From: Candidatus Gallibacteroides avistercoris
Lineage (GTDB): Bacteria > Bacteroidota > Bacteroidia > Bacteroidales > CHK158-818
Direction: 5' to 3'
DNA length: 27,961 nucleotides
Assembly: GCA_018714665.1 (NCBI GenBank)
Contig: DVNA01000205.1
Coordinates: forward strand, 1 to 27,961
Below, in pieces: positions 1 to 8,098 of the stretch; the stretch's first letter is position 1, and the number at the start of each line of letters is the position of its first letter. The position numbers and the translations under genes are program-made. The notes under the pieces were generated by a model. The model saw nothing but the letters and a program-made list of their open reading frames with translations, was not told where the DNA came from and did not search any database.

Positions 1-455
1 TCTCGTTTTCATTTATTGACAAAGAAACCTTTTCCGGAGTAGGGCTTTCTCCCGGAAGTAAATCTCCGCAGATAAAGATTGAAGGAAAATCATTTAATGC
101 GAAAGATTTAGATGTAAAAGCCGGAGAGTATGTTTTATTGAATTTTTGGGCAAGTTACGACGCCGTATCTCGAATCTCGAATGTAAGATTCAATACCATT
201 GCCGATCAACAGAGTGATAAGTTGCATTATGTGTCGGTTTCATACGATAAGAATATTCGGGTTTTTGAAGAAACAGTAAAACTTGACAAAGTAAATGCCG
301 ATTATCAATATTTTGATGCGGCGGGAGCGGATTCAGATTTGTATAAGAGATTTCGCTTGCAGAACGGATTTACCAACTATTTGATAGATAAAGATGGTAT
401 AATCGTGGCCAAGAACATCTCTCCCGAAAAATTGACGGAACTGTTAGGTCAATAA
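1..455 (+). CDS. Thioredoxin-like fold protein, 3' part only (no CXXC)
   Basis: The reading frame is open from the first bases of the window to TAA at 453-455, so the 5' end lies outside; an internal TTG at 138 is not the start. About 150 residues are visible. A TlpA/AhpC-like core can be read: the strand ending VLLNFWASYD, a later strand HYVSVSYD, and the segment TNYLIDKDGIIVAKN, which resembles the cis-Pro-side strand and hairpin of thioredoxin-like proteins. Where active members have WCxxC, this protein has WASYDAVSR, so both catalytic cysteines are missing. Proteins of this sort occur in Bacteroidales as exported paralogues of thiol-disulfide reductases; a structural or binding role rather than redox catalysis is inferred. 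The upstream part may contain a signal peptide and a DUF4369-like domain, which cannot be seen here. A hairpin terminator follows directly. Confidence 0.7.
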   Translation, partial: SFSFIDKETFSGVGLSPGSKSPQIKIEGKSFNAKDLDVKAGEYVLLNFWASYDAVSRISNVRFNTIADQQSDKLHYVSVSYDKNIRVFEETVKLDKVNADYQYFDAAGADSDLYKRFRLQNGFTNYLIDKDGIIVAKNISPEKLTELLGQ

Positions 456-462
456 TTCTATG

Positions 463-499
463 AAACAGGAGTTGTTTTGATACATCTCCTGTTTTTTTA
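463..499 (+). terminator. Rho-independent terminator after the thioredoxin-like gene
   Basis: A perfect 9-bp stem AAACAGGAG (463-471) pairs with CTCCTGTTT (486-494) around a 14-base loop. The 3' arm runs into an uninterrupted T run. It starts 8 bases after the stop codon of the upstream gene and precedes the promoter of the beta-barrel gene, so it should separate the two transcripts. Confidence 0.8.
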
Positions 500-503
500 T
501 TTT

Positions 504-537
504 TTTGGACATTCGAACCATTTATTGCACATGTTTG
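504..537 (+). promoter_or_regulatory. Candidate Bacteroidota promoter for the outer-membrane barrel gene
   Basis: A TTTGG at 504-508 lies about 21 bases upstream of CATGTTTG (530-537), one base off the -7 consensus TAnnTTTG. Initiation near 544 would give a leader of about 40 bases before the ATG at 587. The -33 element overlaps the T run of the preceding terminator. This is a consensus match only. Confidence 0.4.
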
Positions 538-586
538 TTTTTTGAGTAGATGTCTTTTTGAAAATACGAATAAAAACAACAAAACA

Positions 587-1174
587 ATGAAAAAGAAATT
601 TATGACGGCCATATTGGCTTTATTAGTGATGGGTTCGGGTGTAACATTTGCACAAGAAAAGAGCTGGTACTTTGGGCCGAAAGTGGGAGCCAACATCACG
701 ACAATCAGTAATGTCGATGCACAATCCTGGCGAGGAGGCGTGAATGTCGGTATGTTTGCGATGCATCGATACAACGATTTTCTGGGTTTCCAGGCCGATG
801 TGATGTTTTCGATGATGGGGGCCGATTTTCAAGATGGAGCCAATCTGCGGTTGAACTATATCTCCGTGCCCATGCTGGCCAAACTCTATCTGTATAAGTC
901 GTTGAATCTTGAATTGGGACCACAAATCGGGTTCAAAGTGTTCGACCAGTTTAATTTGGGAGACAATACCTCTATTACAGACCACGATATGTACAATACC
1001 ATGGATGTGTCTTTCGTTGCCGGTTTAGGATATGAGTTTAGTTTGATAGGACTAAACTTTATGACAGAAGCCCGGTATGTTACAGGTCTTACCAATCCGA
1101 TCAAGAGTGAATTCAATGAAGGGAAAAACAATAAGAATCAGATGATACAACTCTCTTTGGGATGGATCTTTTAA
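587..1174 (+). CDS. PorT-like outer-membrane beta-barrel protein
   Basis: A 195-residue protein. The ATG at 587 is chosen because it begins a typical signal peptide (MKKK, a hydrophobic stretch, cleavage after VTFA before QEK); an in-frame TTG at 542 only adds a non-secretory extension. The mature part has alternating aromatic and small residues in amphipathic strands: WYFGPKVGANITTI at the start, then FLGFQADVMFSMMG, LNYISVPMLAKLYLY, LELGPQIGFKV, and a final strand ending in LSLGWIF with a terminal aromatic residue, as expected for insertion by BAM. This matches the outer-membrane beta-barrel domain family PF13568 (PorT-like), which is abundant in Bacteroidota and mostly of unknown function. 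It is monocistronic, bounded by terminators on both sides. Confidence 0.85.
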   Translation: MKKKFMTAILALLVMGSGVTFAQEKSWYFGPKVGANITTISNVDAQSWRGGVNVGMFAMHRYNDFLGFQADVMFSMMGADFQDGANLRLNYISVPMLAKLYLYKSLNLELGPQIGFKVFDQFNLGDNTSITDHDMYNTMDVSFVAGLGYEFSLIGLNFMTEARYVTGLTNPIKSEFNEGKNNKNQMIQLSLGWIF

Positions 1175-1231
1175 ATAGGTAATTTATAGGTAACCGATTC
1201 AGTTTACGGTGCGTCGTATTACAATTACAAT

Positions 1232-1279
1232 AAAAAAAGTCGTTTTAGTTTTAAGGTATTTGCTAAAATGACTTTTTTA
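1232..1279 (+). terminator. Rho-independent terminator after the barrel gene
   Basis: An A run plus GTCGTTTTAG (1239-1248) pairs with CTAAAATGAC (1263-1272) with one G-T wobble. The flanking A7 and T6 runs extend the stem, and the T run 1273-1278 serves as the U-tract. It lies about 60 bases after the stop codon. Confidence 0.8.
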
Positions 1280-1479
1280 TATTTATGAGGTGCTTTTTTA
1301 TGAATCTCTTTTTGAGAGTATTTTAAAAATAGAAGAAACCGTAGGATTTTTTTTAATGAATAAAAGCCCTGATCCGATTGATTATCCATGTAGTAAAAAA
1401 TCGTACCTGTATTAAATTGACTTCTTTTTCATATTTTTGGCGGGAATATCTTTATAAAAAAGTAGAAATAGCAAAAAAT
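1280..1479. other. AT-rich intergenic stretch, no gene seen
   Basis: This belongs to the 371-base gap between the barrel gene and the OPT transporter, which are convergent. Apart from the two terminators at its ends, I see only an isolated -7-like box TATTTTTG at 1432-1439 (+) without a well-spaced -33 element, and a 19-codon ATG frame from 1356 with no supporting feature. I make no gene or RNA call here. Confidence 0.5.
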
Positions 1480-1514
1480 GAGGTTCTTGTTTTGGGGTTA
1501 TAAACAAGAACCTC
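1473..1514 (-). terminator. Rho-independent terminator of the OPT transporter gene
   Basis: A perfect 13-bp stem: 1480-1492 (GAGGTTCTTGTTT) pairs with 1502-1514 around a 9-base loop. Read on the minus strand, the stem is followed by a T6 run (complement of 1473-1478). It lies 31 bases downstream of the OPT stop codon. Confidence 0.85.
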
Positions 1515-1545
1515 TATGATTGATTGAAATTTCTGATATGGAGGT

Positions 1546-3546
1546 TTAGCTATTCTCTTTTTTTGTTCGAATACTGGCGTATCCAAGGTAAAAAATAAGT
1601 AGTAGGTACATGAATAGTCCCAGGGCCTGTTTGATGGATTCGTTCATTTCTGCATACATATCTACTCCGGCAAAACGTAAAGCTGCGCTGACAACACCCA
1701 TTAAGGCTCCTCCGGCAATGAACCCGGAAGCAAGTAAGGTCCCCTTGTTCAGTCGGGCTTTGTTTAAATCTTCATCTTTGCTTCGGGTCGATACGTACCA
1801 GCTGATCAGTCCTCCCACTACCAAAGGCGTGTTTAAATAGAGAGGGATGAACATTCCTAAGGCAAAGGCTAATGCCGGGATGTTGAAAAGGGTGAGTATG
1901 ATGGCAAGTATTGCCCCGATGCCGTATAACAACCACGGAGCGCCGGCTCCGGACATCAGTGGTTCGATAACGGCAGCCATGGCATTTGCTTGCGGAGCCG
2001 CCAGAGAACCGTCTGTAAACCCATACGTTTTATTCAGAATCAATATTACACCGCCTACGGTTGCGGCCGAAACCAATGTTCCCAAGAATTTCCACGATTC
2101 CTGTTTCGAAGGGGTTGAGCCTATCCAATAACCTATTTTCAGGTCGGTGATGAATCCTCCTGCCATCGACAATGCTGTACATACAACACCTCCGATGATG
2201 AGGGCCGCCGCCATACCCGACGTTCCTTTCATGCCGACTGCTACTAAAATGACAGAGGCAAAAATCAAGGTCATGAGTGTCATACCCGATACCGGGTTTG
2301 TCCCCACAATGGCGATGGCGTTAGCTGCTACGGTGGTAAATAAAAAGGCAATAACAGAGACAATTATCAAGGCTATTATGGCTTGTGCCAGGTTGTGGAT
2401 AACTCCGAAATAAAAGAAAATAAATATGGTAACAATTGTTATAATACTTGCAATGGCGATGAATTTCATCGAAATATCCCGTTGGGTACGTTCGGACGAG
2501 ATGTTTCTACCTTTCTCTTTTCCCGATAATTCTTGGGAGGCGAGCCCCACGGCACCCTTTACAATTTTCCATGAACGGATAATGCCGATGACACCCGCCA
2601 TGGCAATGCCGCCTATGCCGATATGCCGGCCGTAGTTGAAGAAAATATCTTCCGGTTGCATGGCTCCTACGGTTTGTGTTATATCCGGATTGCCGAGCGT
2701 GATAACCGCATCTCCCCAGAAGAGCGCCATGAGCGGGATGATACCGAACCATACCGAAATAGAGCCCAAACAGATGATCAAACAATATTTCAATCCTATA
2801 ATGTAGCCCAATCCTAAAACGGCCGCCCCGGTATTGATACTGAATACCAGTTTGGCTTTTTCAGCAATGGTATCTCCTATGGCGATGGCACGGGTAGTCA
2901 GTACTTCACTCCACCATCCGAATGTCGATAAGATAAAGTCGTATATTCCGCCGATGGCGGCTGCAAAAATAAGCGGTTTGGCCTGATTCCCTCCTTTGGC
3001 GCCGGAAACCAGCACTTGTGTAGTAGCCGTGGCTTCCGGAAAGGGGTATTTCCCGTGCATATCGGAAACAAAATATTTCCGGAAAGGAATCAAGAACAGG
3101 ATACCCAATATTCCACCTAACAGCGAGCTGATGAATATCTCCATGAAATTGACCGTCAGCTCGGGATATTTAGCTTGTAGTATGTAAAGAGCCGGCAGGG
3201 TAAAAATACTTCCGGCAACAATTACACCGGAACATGCGCCGATGGATTGTATAATGACGTTTTCTCCCAATGCATTTTTCCGTTTCGATGCCGAAGATAG
3301 TCCCACGGCGATAATGGCAATGGGGATGGCCGCTTCAAAAACCTGTCCTACTTTTAATCCCAAATAGGCAGCGGCTGCCGAAAATAAAACAGCCATGACG
3401 ATACCCCATGATACAGACCAAGGGGTAACCTCCGGGAAACGGGATTCGGTCGGAAGCAACGGTTTGTAAGTTTCGTCTTTTTTGAGTTCTCTAAATGCGT
3501 TTTCAGGAAGTTCTGCGGAAAAATCGTGTTCTTGATCCTCTTTCAT
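1546..3546 (-). CDS. OPT-family oligopeptide transporter
   Basis: A 666-residue integral membrane protein from ATG at 3546; an in-frame TTG 24 bases upstream is less likely because the ATG is closer to usual spacing and begins a charged cytosolic N-terminus (MKEDQEHDF). After about 50 soluble residues come many hydrophobic segments, about 14-16 by eye, across the whole length. Family-typical pieces are SVSWGIVMAVLFSAAAAYLGLKVGQVFEAAIPIAI near the start, KYPFPEATAT in the loop, and GTNPVSGMTLMTL in the second half. The bacterial OPT branch imports oligopeptides, or in related YSL members metal chelates, by proton coupling in the inner membrane; the substrate cannot be read here. It is a single-gene unit with its own terminator, divergent from the DUF2461 gene. 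Confidence 0.93.
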   Translation of the reverse strand: MKEDQEHDFSAELPENAFRELKKDETYKPLLPTESRFPEVTPWSVSWGIVMAVLFSAAAAYLGLKVGQVFEAAIPIAIIAVGLSSASKRKNALGENVIIQSIGACSGVIVAGSIFTLPALYILQAKYPELTVNFMEIFISSLLGGILGILFLIPFRKYFVSDMHGKYPFPEATATTQVLVSGAKGGNQAKPLIFAAAIGGIYDFILSTFGWWSEVLTTRAIAIGDTIAEKAKLVFSINTGAAVLGLGYIIGLKYCLIICLGSISVWFGIIPLMALFWGDAVITLGNPDITQTVGAMQPEDIFFNYGRHIGIGGIAMAGVIGIIRSWKIVKGAVGLASQELSGKEKGRNISSERTQRDISMKFIAIASIITIVTIFIFFYFGVIHNLAQAIIALIIVSVIAFLFTTVAANAIAIVGTNPVSGMTLMTLIFASVILVAVGMKGTSGMAAALIIGGVVCTALSMAGGFITDLKIGYWIGSTPSKQESWKFLGTLVSAATVGGVILILNKTYGFTDGSLAAPQANAMAAVIEPLMSGAGAPWLLYGIGAILAIILTLFNIPALAFALGMFIPLYLNTPLVVGGLISWYVSTRSKDEDLNKARLNKGTLLASGFIAGGALMGVVSAALRFAGVDMYAEMNESIKQALGLFMYLLLIFYLGYASIRTKKENS

Positions 3547-3567
3547 ACTATTATGATTTAATAATTG

Positions 3568-3575
3568 CAAAAGTA
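3568..3575 (-). promoter_or_regulatory. Candidate -7 box for the OPT gene
   Basis: On the minus strand this reads TACTTTTG, a full match to TAnnTTTG, 21 bases upstream of the ATG at 3546. No clear TTTG is found about 20 bases further upstream, so support rests on the -7 box and position. The leader would be short. Confidence 0.4.
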
Positions 3576-3636
3576 TGAAATTTTTTCTTTATACTTCTTA
3601 TGGTAGAGCTGATTAAAAAATAGAAAAATTTTTCGT

Positions 3637-3644
3637 TATCTTTG
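3637..3644 (+). promoter_or_regulatory. Candidate -7 box for the DUF2461 gene
   Basis: TATCTTTG matches TAnnTTTG exactly and lies 26 bases before the ATG at 3671. The -33 region is A-rich without a clear TTTG. Together with the minus-strand box at 3568-3575 it makes the 124-base gap a divergent promoter region. Confidence 0.45.
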
Positions 3645-3670
3645 AACCTCAGTATTATGATAAAACGGTT

Positions 3671-4333
3671 ATGGAACAAATATTGTCATTTTTGCAAGCG
3701 CTCAAACAGCACAACAACCGGGAGTGGTTTAACCAGCACAAGGATGAGTATAGCGCATTAAGATTGCAATTTGAGGAATATGTGGATGAATTGATACAAT
3801 TGATGCTACCCTATGACGAAGAGTTGTCCGGATTGCGGGCCAAAGATTGTTTGTATCGTATTTACCGCGATATCCGGTTTTCTTATGATAAGACACCTTA
3901 TAAGACCCATTTTGCGGCCTACCTGGCAAAGGGAGGTAAGAAAAGCCCCAGAGGCGGATACTATTTGCACATAGAACCCGGAAACTGTTTGTTGAGTGGA
4001 GGTGTATGGTCGCCCGAGCCCAAGTTGCTGCGATTATTGAGGCAAGCTGTATTTGATAATTTTGAAGAGTTTCGGGAGATTATGGAGAATCCTGTATTTA
4101 AAAGACTTTATCCCGGCCTCGACGGCGAAAAACTGAAAACCGTACCGCGACCTTTTCCCAAAGATACTCCTGCCTCAGCTTATTTGAAATACAAAGACTT
4201 TGTAGTTCTTGGACGAGTACAAGACCGATATTTTTCCGGTAAAGATTGGAAACAGAATGTTGTAACAGATTTCAGAAAATTGATACCGTTTAATCGTTTC
4301 TTGAACTATACAGTGGATGAATTTTACCAGTAA
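3671..4333 (+). CDS. DUF2461 (TIGR02453) family protein
   Basis: A 220-residue soluble protein without signal peptide. It shows the family's N-terminal block (LKQHNNREWFNQHKDEY, residues about 12-28) and the central block RIYRDIRFSYDKTPYKTHF (about 68-86). The segment GGYYLHIEPGNCLLSGGVW then follows, and the length is normal for the family. DUF2461 proteins are widespread in bacteria and some fungi; I know of no established biochemical role, so none is given. It stands alone between the divergent OPT gene and the oad operon 180 bases downstream, and no clear hairpin terminator follows it. Confidence 0.9.
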   Translation: MEQILSFLQALKQHNNREWFNQHKDEYSALRLQFEEYVDELIQLMLPYDEELSGLRAKDCLYRIYRDIRFSYDKTPYKTHFAAYLAKGGKKSPRGGYYLHIEPGNCLLSGGVWSPEPKLLRLLRQAVFDNFEEFREIMENPVFKRLYPGLDGEKLKTVPRPFPKDTPASAYLKYKDFVVLGRVQDRYFSGKDWKQNVVTDFRKLIPFNRFLNYTVDEFYQ

Positions 4334-4437
4334 TCACTCTTTTTTACATTTTTTATATTAAAACAACAAGAGAGATAAATTTTATTATTTGTTTCGATGT
4401 TTTGATGAGATACGGGAAATTATTTGCACAAAATTTT

Positions 4438-4445
4438 TATTTTTG
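4438..4445 (+). promoter_or_regulatory. Candidate -7 box of the oadGAB operon
   Basis: TATTTTTG matches TAnnTTTG, 69 bases upstream of the oadG ATG. A TTTG at 4411-4414 is 23 bases upstream, slightly beyond the usual 19-21 spacing. The position after the DUF2461 gene and before oadG fits a leader of about 60 bases. Confidence 0.4.
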
Positions 4446-4514
4446 TGTAGAAATAGGTTTTTTAGGTTTTGGAAACAAAACCACAATCACAATTTAAATA
4501 AATAAAGATGATAT

Positions 4515-4778
4515 ATGGAAAATGTTGAGATCGGGCTGCTTTTGATGGTAGTCGGTATGACGACAGTATTTGCTATTTTATTAATTGTTATCTTTTTAGG
4601 AAAAGGGTTGATAGCTTGGGTAAACAAGTTTATCCCCGAAGATTCTCCTCAAACGAAAACATCCTCCTCTGTATCCAAACGGGAAGAGATTCCGGCTTCT
4701 GTTCTGGCTGCCATCGTTTCAGCCATCGGAATGGTAACAGGCGGAAAAGGGAAGGTAATAAATGTAGAAAAACTGTAA
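4515..4778 (+). CDS. oadG: Oxaloacetate decarboxylase gamma chain (OadG)
   Basis: A small 87-residue membrane protein. One N-terminal transmembrane helix, about residues 6-30, carries the family signature GLLLMVVGMTTVFAILL (PF04277). It is followed by a polar Pro/Ser/Lys linker and a short conserved C-terminal helix, IPASVLAAIVSAI. In characterised Na+-translocating decarboxylases the gamma chain holds the alpha chain to the membrane beta chain and supports assembly. The usual metal-binding histidines at the extreme C-terminus of Klebsiella OadG are not evident, as in short Bacteroidota versions. It is the first gene of the oad operon, 42 bases ahead of oadA. Confidence 0.88.
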   Translation: MENVEIGLLLMVVGMTTVFAILLIVIFLGKGLIAWVNKFIPEDSPQTKTSSSVSKREEIPASVLAAIVSAIGMVTGGKGKVINVEKL

Positions 4779-4820
4779 ACAGGAATTTCCTAATGAATTG
4801 ACAAAACACACACAAAAATT

Positions 4821-6701
4821 ATGAAGAAGAGAGAAATCAAATTTAGTTTGGTTTTTAGGGACATGTGGCAATCTGCCGGGAAATATGTCCCGCGCGTAGA
4901 CCAATTGCTGGAAGTAGCTCCGGCTATTATTGAAATGGGATGTTTCGCCCGTGTCGAAACCAATGGTGGTGGATTTGAGCAGGTTAATCTGTTGTTTGGA
5001 GAGAATCCGAATAATGCCGTCCGCCAGTGGACCAAACCGTTTCATGATGCCGGAATACAAACCCATATGCTGGATCGTGCCCTGAACGGTTTGAGAATGA
5101 GCCCTGTTCCTGCTGATGTACGCCAGCTTTTCTATAAAGTAAAAAAAGCACAGGGTACAGATATTGCCCGTACGTTTTGCGGATTGAACGATGTGCGCAA
5201 CATCGCACCATCCATTCAATACGCCAAAGCGGCAGGAATGATTTCTCAATGCGCCTTGTGCATTACTCATTCTCCCGTTCATACCGTAGAGTATTATACC
5301 AATATGGCTTTCCAGTTGATAGAATTGGGAGCAGATGAAATTTGTATAAAGGATATGGCGGGTATCGGCCGTCCGGTAACGTTGGGTAAGATTGTGTCGA
5401 ATATCAAGGCAAAGTATCCCGACATTGTTATCCAGTATCACAGCCACGCCGGTCCTGGTTTCTCGGTAGCCTCTATCTTAGAGGTTTGTCATGCCGGGTG
5501 CGATATTATTGATGTGGGGATGGAACCCCTCTCGTGGGGAACCGGCCATGCCGATTTATTGACTGTTCAGGCGATGCTCAAAGATGCAGGATATCAGGTG
5601 CCGGAGATCAACATGGAGGCATATATGAAAGTTCGCAGCTTGATTCAGAAATTTATGGACGATTTCCTGGGATTTTATATCAGCCCGAGAAACCGTTTGA
5701 TGAATTCGTTGTTGATCGGCCCCGGTTTGCCCGGAGGTATGATGGGTAGCTTGATGGCCGATTTGGAGACGAATCTGGAAACCATCAACAAAAACAAGGC
5801 GAAAAACGGCAAACCGTTGATGACACAAGATGAGTTGTTGATTAAACTTTTCAACGAAGTTGCCTATGTTTGGCCTCGTGTGGGCTATCCTCCGTTGGTA
5901 ACGCCATTCAGCCAGTATGTCAAGAATCTGGCTTTGATGAATGTGATACAGCTGGAAAAAGGAAAAGACCGTTGGAGCATGATAGCCGACGATATTTGGG
6001 ATATGATTTTAGGGAAAGCCGGCCGCTTGCCCGGTGAGTTGGCTCCTGAGATTATTGCCAAGGCCCAGGCGGAAGGTCGTCAGTTCTTTACCGGGAATCC
6101 GCAGGATAATTATCCGGATGCGCTGGATAAATATCGTCAGTTGATGAAAGAAAAGCAGTGGGATACCGGAGAAGACGATGAAGAGTTGTTTGAGTATGCC
6201 ATGCATCCGTCTCAATACGAAGCGTACCGTTCCGGAAAAGCCAAAGCAGAATTTGAAGCCGATATTGCCAAAAAACGCGAAGCCCAGCATCCCGAGTCGG
6301 CTGCTGTTGCAACGGCTTTACCGACTACTCCACAAACTATGACCGTCGATGTAAACGGACAGCAATATCGCGTAACGGTTGCTTTCGGCGAAACGTCGCC
6401 GGGCACGGCTTCACCGGCACCTGTCGCTTCGGCTGCACCTCTTTCCGGTGCATCACAATCGGATGGGCAAGGTACGGAAATCCTCTCGCCGCTTGAAGGG
6501 AAATTCTATATGATAAAAAATGCGTCGGATGTCCCGGTAAAAGTAGGCGATGCGGTAAAAGCCGGCCAGGTATTGTGCTACGTAGAGGCCATGAAGACCT
6601 ACAACGCCGTGCGTGCCGAGGCTGACGGAGTCATTGCCGCTATTTGTTTGAATTCGGGCGATCCTGTCGCAGAAGATGACGTTATAATGCTTGTTAAGTG
6701 A
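4821..6701 (+). CDS. oadA: Oxaloacetate decarboxylase alpha chain with biotin carrier domain (OadA)
   Basis: A 626-residue cytosolic subunit that transfers CO2 from oxaloacetate to its biotin. An HMGL-like carboxyltransferase TIM barrel fills about residues 1-270. Visible are the metal-ligand Asp in FRD (D14), the reactive-lysine motif KDMAG (177-181), and the metal histidines in YHSHAG (H207, H209). The conserved PYC/OADA domain follows to about 470, then a Ala/Pro/Thr-rich flexible linker (about 495-555), and a biotinyl domain with EAMKT (biotin lysine K592). The residue after the lysine is Thr rather than the usual Met. A pyruvate-type carboxyltransferase excludes methylmalonyl-CoA decarboxylase, whose alpha chain is crotonase-like. 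It lies between oadG and oadB, and its TGA overlaps the oadB ATG. Confidence 0.93.
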   Translation: MKKREIKFSLVFRDMWQSAGKYVPRVDQLLEVAPAIIEMGCFARVETNGGGFEQVNLLFGENPNNAVRQWTKPFHDAGIQTHMLDRALNGLRMSPVPADVRQLFYKVKKAQGTDIARTFCGLNDVRNIAPSIQYAKAAGMISQCALCITHSPVHTVEYYTNMAFQLIELGADEICIKDMAGIGRPVTLGKIVSNIKAKYPDIVIQYHSHAGPGFSVASILEVCHAGCDIIDVGMEPLSWGTGHADLLTVQAMLKDAGYQVPEINMEAYMKVRSLIQKFMDDFLGFYISPRNRLMNSLLIGPGLPGGMMGSLMADLETNLETINKNKAKNGKPLMTQDELLIKLFNEVAYVWPRVGYPPLVTPFSQYVKNLALMNVIQLEKGKDRWSMIADDIWDMILGKAGRLPGELAPEIIAKAQAEGRQFFTGNPQDNYPDALDKYRQLMKEKQWDTGEDDEELFEYAMHPSQYEAYRSGKAKAEFEADIAKKREAQHPESAAVATALPTTPQTMTVDVNGQQYRVTVAFGETSPGTASPAPVASAAPLSGASQSDGQGTEILSPLEGKFYMIKNASDVPVKVGDAVKAGQVLCYVEAMKTYNAVRAEADGVIAAICLNSGDPVAEDDVIMLVK

Positions 6702-7951
6702 TGAACGATATATTTAGTAAACTATACGACATGACTGCGTTCAGCAATATTTTTGCTGAACCGCAGTTTCTCATCATGTATGTGATTGCTTTCGTGTTGC
6801 TCTATCTGGGAATAAAGAAACAGTATGAACCGTTGTTGTTGGTGCCCATCGCTTTTGGCGTGTTGATTGCCAACTTCCCCGGTGGCGGCATGGGAGTTAT
6901 ACAGGCAGATGAGTCGGGGATGGTATCGTTCATATCGTCTCAGGGAATTGAGGTCCAGAAAAATATCTGGGAGATGCCTTTGCATGAGATTGCGCATGAG
7001 CTGGGCATTATGAATTTCATCTATTATCTGTTGATCAAGACGGGGTTCTTGCCTCCTGTCATCTTCATGGGGGTAGGAGCATTGACGGATTTCGGTCCGA
7101 TGTTGCGTAACCTGCGTCTTTCTATCTTCGGGGCTGCCGCTCAGTTGGGAATCTTTACGGTATTACTGGTTGCCATTTTTATGGGATTCACTCCCAAGGA
7201 GGCCGCAGCATTGGGAATCATCGGTGGTGCCGATGGCCCGACGGCTATCTTTACTACCATTAAACTGGCACCTCATTTGTTAGGTCCTATTGCCATTGCC
7301 GCCTATTCTTATATGGCGCTTGTCCCGGTTATCATACCGCTGGTGGTTAAACTTACCTGTACGAAGAAAGAGTTGAAAATCAACATGAAAGAACAGGAAA
7401 AGAAATTCCCGTCAAAGAGTGAGTTCAAGAATATGCAGGCATTGAAAATCATGTTCCCGATAGTGGTAACCACTGTTGTCGCATTGTTTGTGCCGAGTTC
7501 AGTCCCCTTGATTGGTATGCTGATGTTCGGGAATCTGATCAAAGAGATTGGGGCCAACACCTCGCGTCTGTTTGATGCTGCCTCGAACAGTATTATGAAC
7601 GCTGCCACCATATTCTTAGGCCTTTCCGTAGGGGCGACCATGACAACCGAGGCTTTCCTGAACTGGACTACCATCGGCATTGTGATAGGAGGTTTCCTGG
7701 CATTTGCCCTTTCCATTGCCGGGGGTATCTTGTTTGTAAAACTTTTCAATCTCTTTACCAAGAAAAAAATAAATCCGTTGATTGGGGCTACCGGTTTAAG
7801 TGCCGTGCCCATGGCTTCGCGTGTAGCCAATGAAATAGCATTGAAGTACGATCCTAAAAACCATGTACTGCAATACTGTATGGCAAGTAATATTTCCGGA
7901 GTAATCGGTTCGGCCGTAGCCGCCGGGGTATTGATATCATTCCTTGGCTAA
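6701..7951 (+). CDS. oadB: Na+-translocating decarboxylase beta chain (OadB)
   Basis: A 416-residue polytopic inner-membrane protein of the OadB/MmdB/GcdB family. It decarboxylates carboxybiotin and pumps Na+ out. Signature segments are TDFGPMLRNLRLSIFGAAAQ (about 129-148), the ion-site motif IIGGADGPTAIF with its conserved Asp (D178), and the C-terminal block SAVPMASRVANEIALKYDP with MASNISGVIGSAVAAG. I chose the ATG at 6701, which overlaps the oadA stop (TGATG, one base shared) and implies translational coupling; the in-frame GTG at 6698 is the alternative. The gene order G-A-B in one transcript, closed by a strong terminator, supports a complete Na+ pump. Confidence 0.93.
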   Translation: MNDIFSKLYDMTAFSNIFAEPQFLIMYVIAFVLLYLGIKKQYEPLLLVPIAFGVLIANFPGGGMGVIQADESGMVSFISSQGIEVQKNIWEMPLHEIAHELGIMNFIYYLLIKTGFLPPVIFMGVGALTDFGPMLRNLRLSIFGAAAQLGIFTVLLVAIFMGFTPKEAAALGIIGGADGPTAIFTTIKLAPHLLGPIAIAAYSYMALVPVIIPLVVKLTCTKKELKINMKEQEKKFPSKSEFKNMQALKIMFPIVVTTVVALFVPSSVPLIGMLMFGNLIKEIGANTSRLFDAASNSIMNAATIFLGLSVGATMTTEAFLNWTTIGIVIGGFLAFALSIAGGILFVKLFNLFTKKKINPLIGATGLSAVPMASRVANEIALKYDPKNHVLQYCMASNISGVIGSAVAAGVLISFLG

Positions 7952-7962
7952 CAGAATAAACA

Positions 7963-8005
7963 AGAGAGGGCGGAGTTGAAAATTTTTCAATTCCGCCCTC
8001 TCTTT
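7963..8005 (+). terminator. Strong Rho-independent terminator of the oad operon
   Basis: AGAGAGGGCGGA (7963-7974) and TTGAAAA pair with the mirrored sequence ending at 8003, with one G-T wobble near the middle. The stem is very stable and GC-rich at its base and ends in a short T run. It begins 12 bases after the oadB stop. Confidence 0.88.
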
Positions 8006-8058
8006 ATCTATCTGCTACATATTTATCCAAATATTGCGCAGAACATAAAAGTTTTTGG

Positions 8059-8082
8059 TTCCGCTTTTTTCAAAAAGCGGAA
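8059..8082 (-). terminator. Inverted repeat, possible terminator after the S9 peptidase gene
   Basis: TTCCGCTTTTT (8059-8069) and AAAAAGCGGAA (8072-8082) are perfect 11-base arms with almost no loop. It lies 17 bases downstream of the S9 peptidase stop on the minus strand. The minus-strand sequence after it is not a clean T run, so intrinsic termination is uncertain; the stronger hairpin at 7963-8005 may serve as backup from that side. Confidence 0.5.
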
Positions 8083-8098
8083 AAAGAATCCAATATTT

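Noticed and set aside
1356..1415. 19-codon ATG frame in the 1280-1479 gap
   Set aside because: It is too short to judge, without ribosome site or well-spaced promoter, and its location between convergent terminators argues against a gene.
1432..1439. Isolated TATTTTTG box on the plus strand
   Set aside because: It matches TAnnTTTG, but the nearest TTG is only 12 bases upstream and no plus-strand gene follows; such matches arise by chance in AT-rich sequence.
4515..7951. Methylmalonyl-CoA or glutaconyl-CoA decarboxylase instead of oxaloacetate decarboxylase
   Set aside because: The beta and gamma chains alone would allow this, but the alpha chain has a pyruvate-carboxylase-type HMGL-like carboxyltransferase, not a crotonase-like one.
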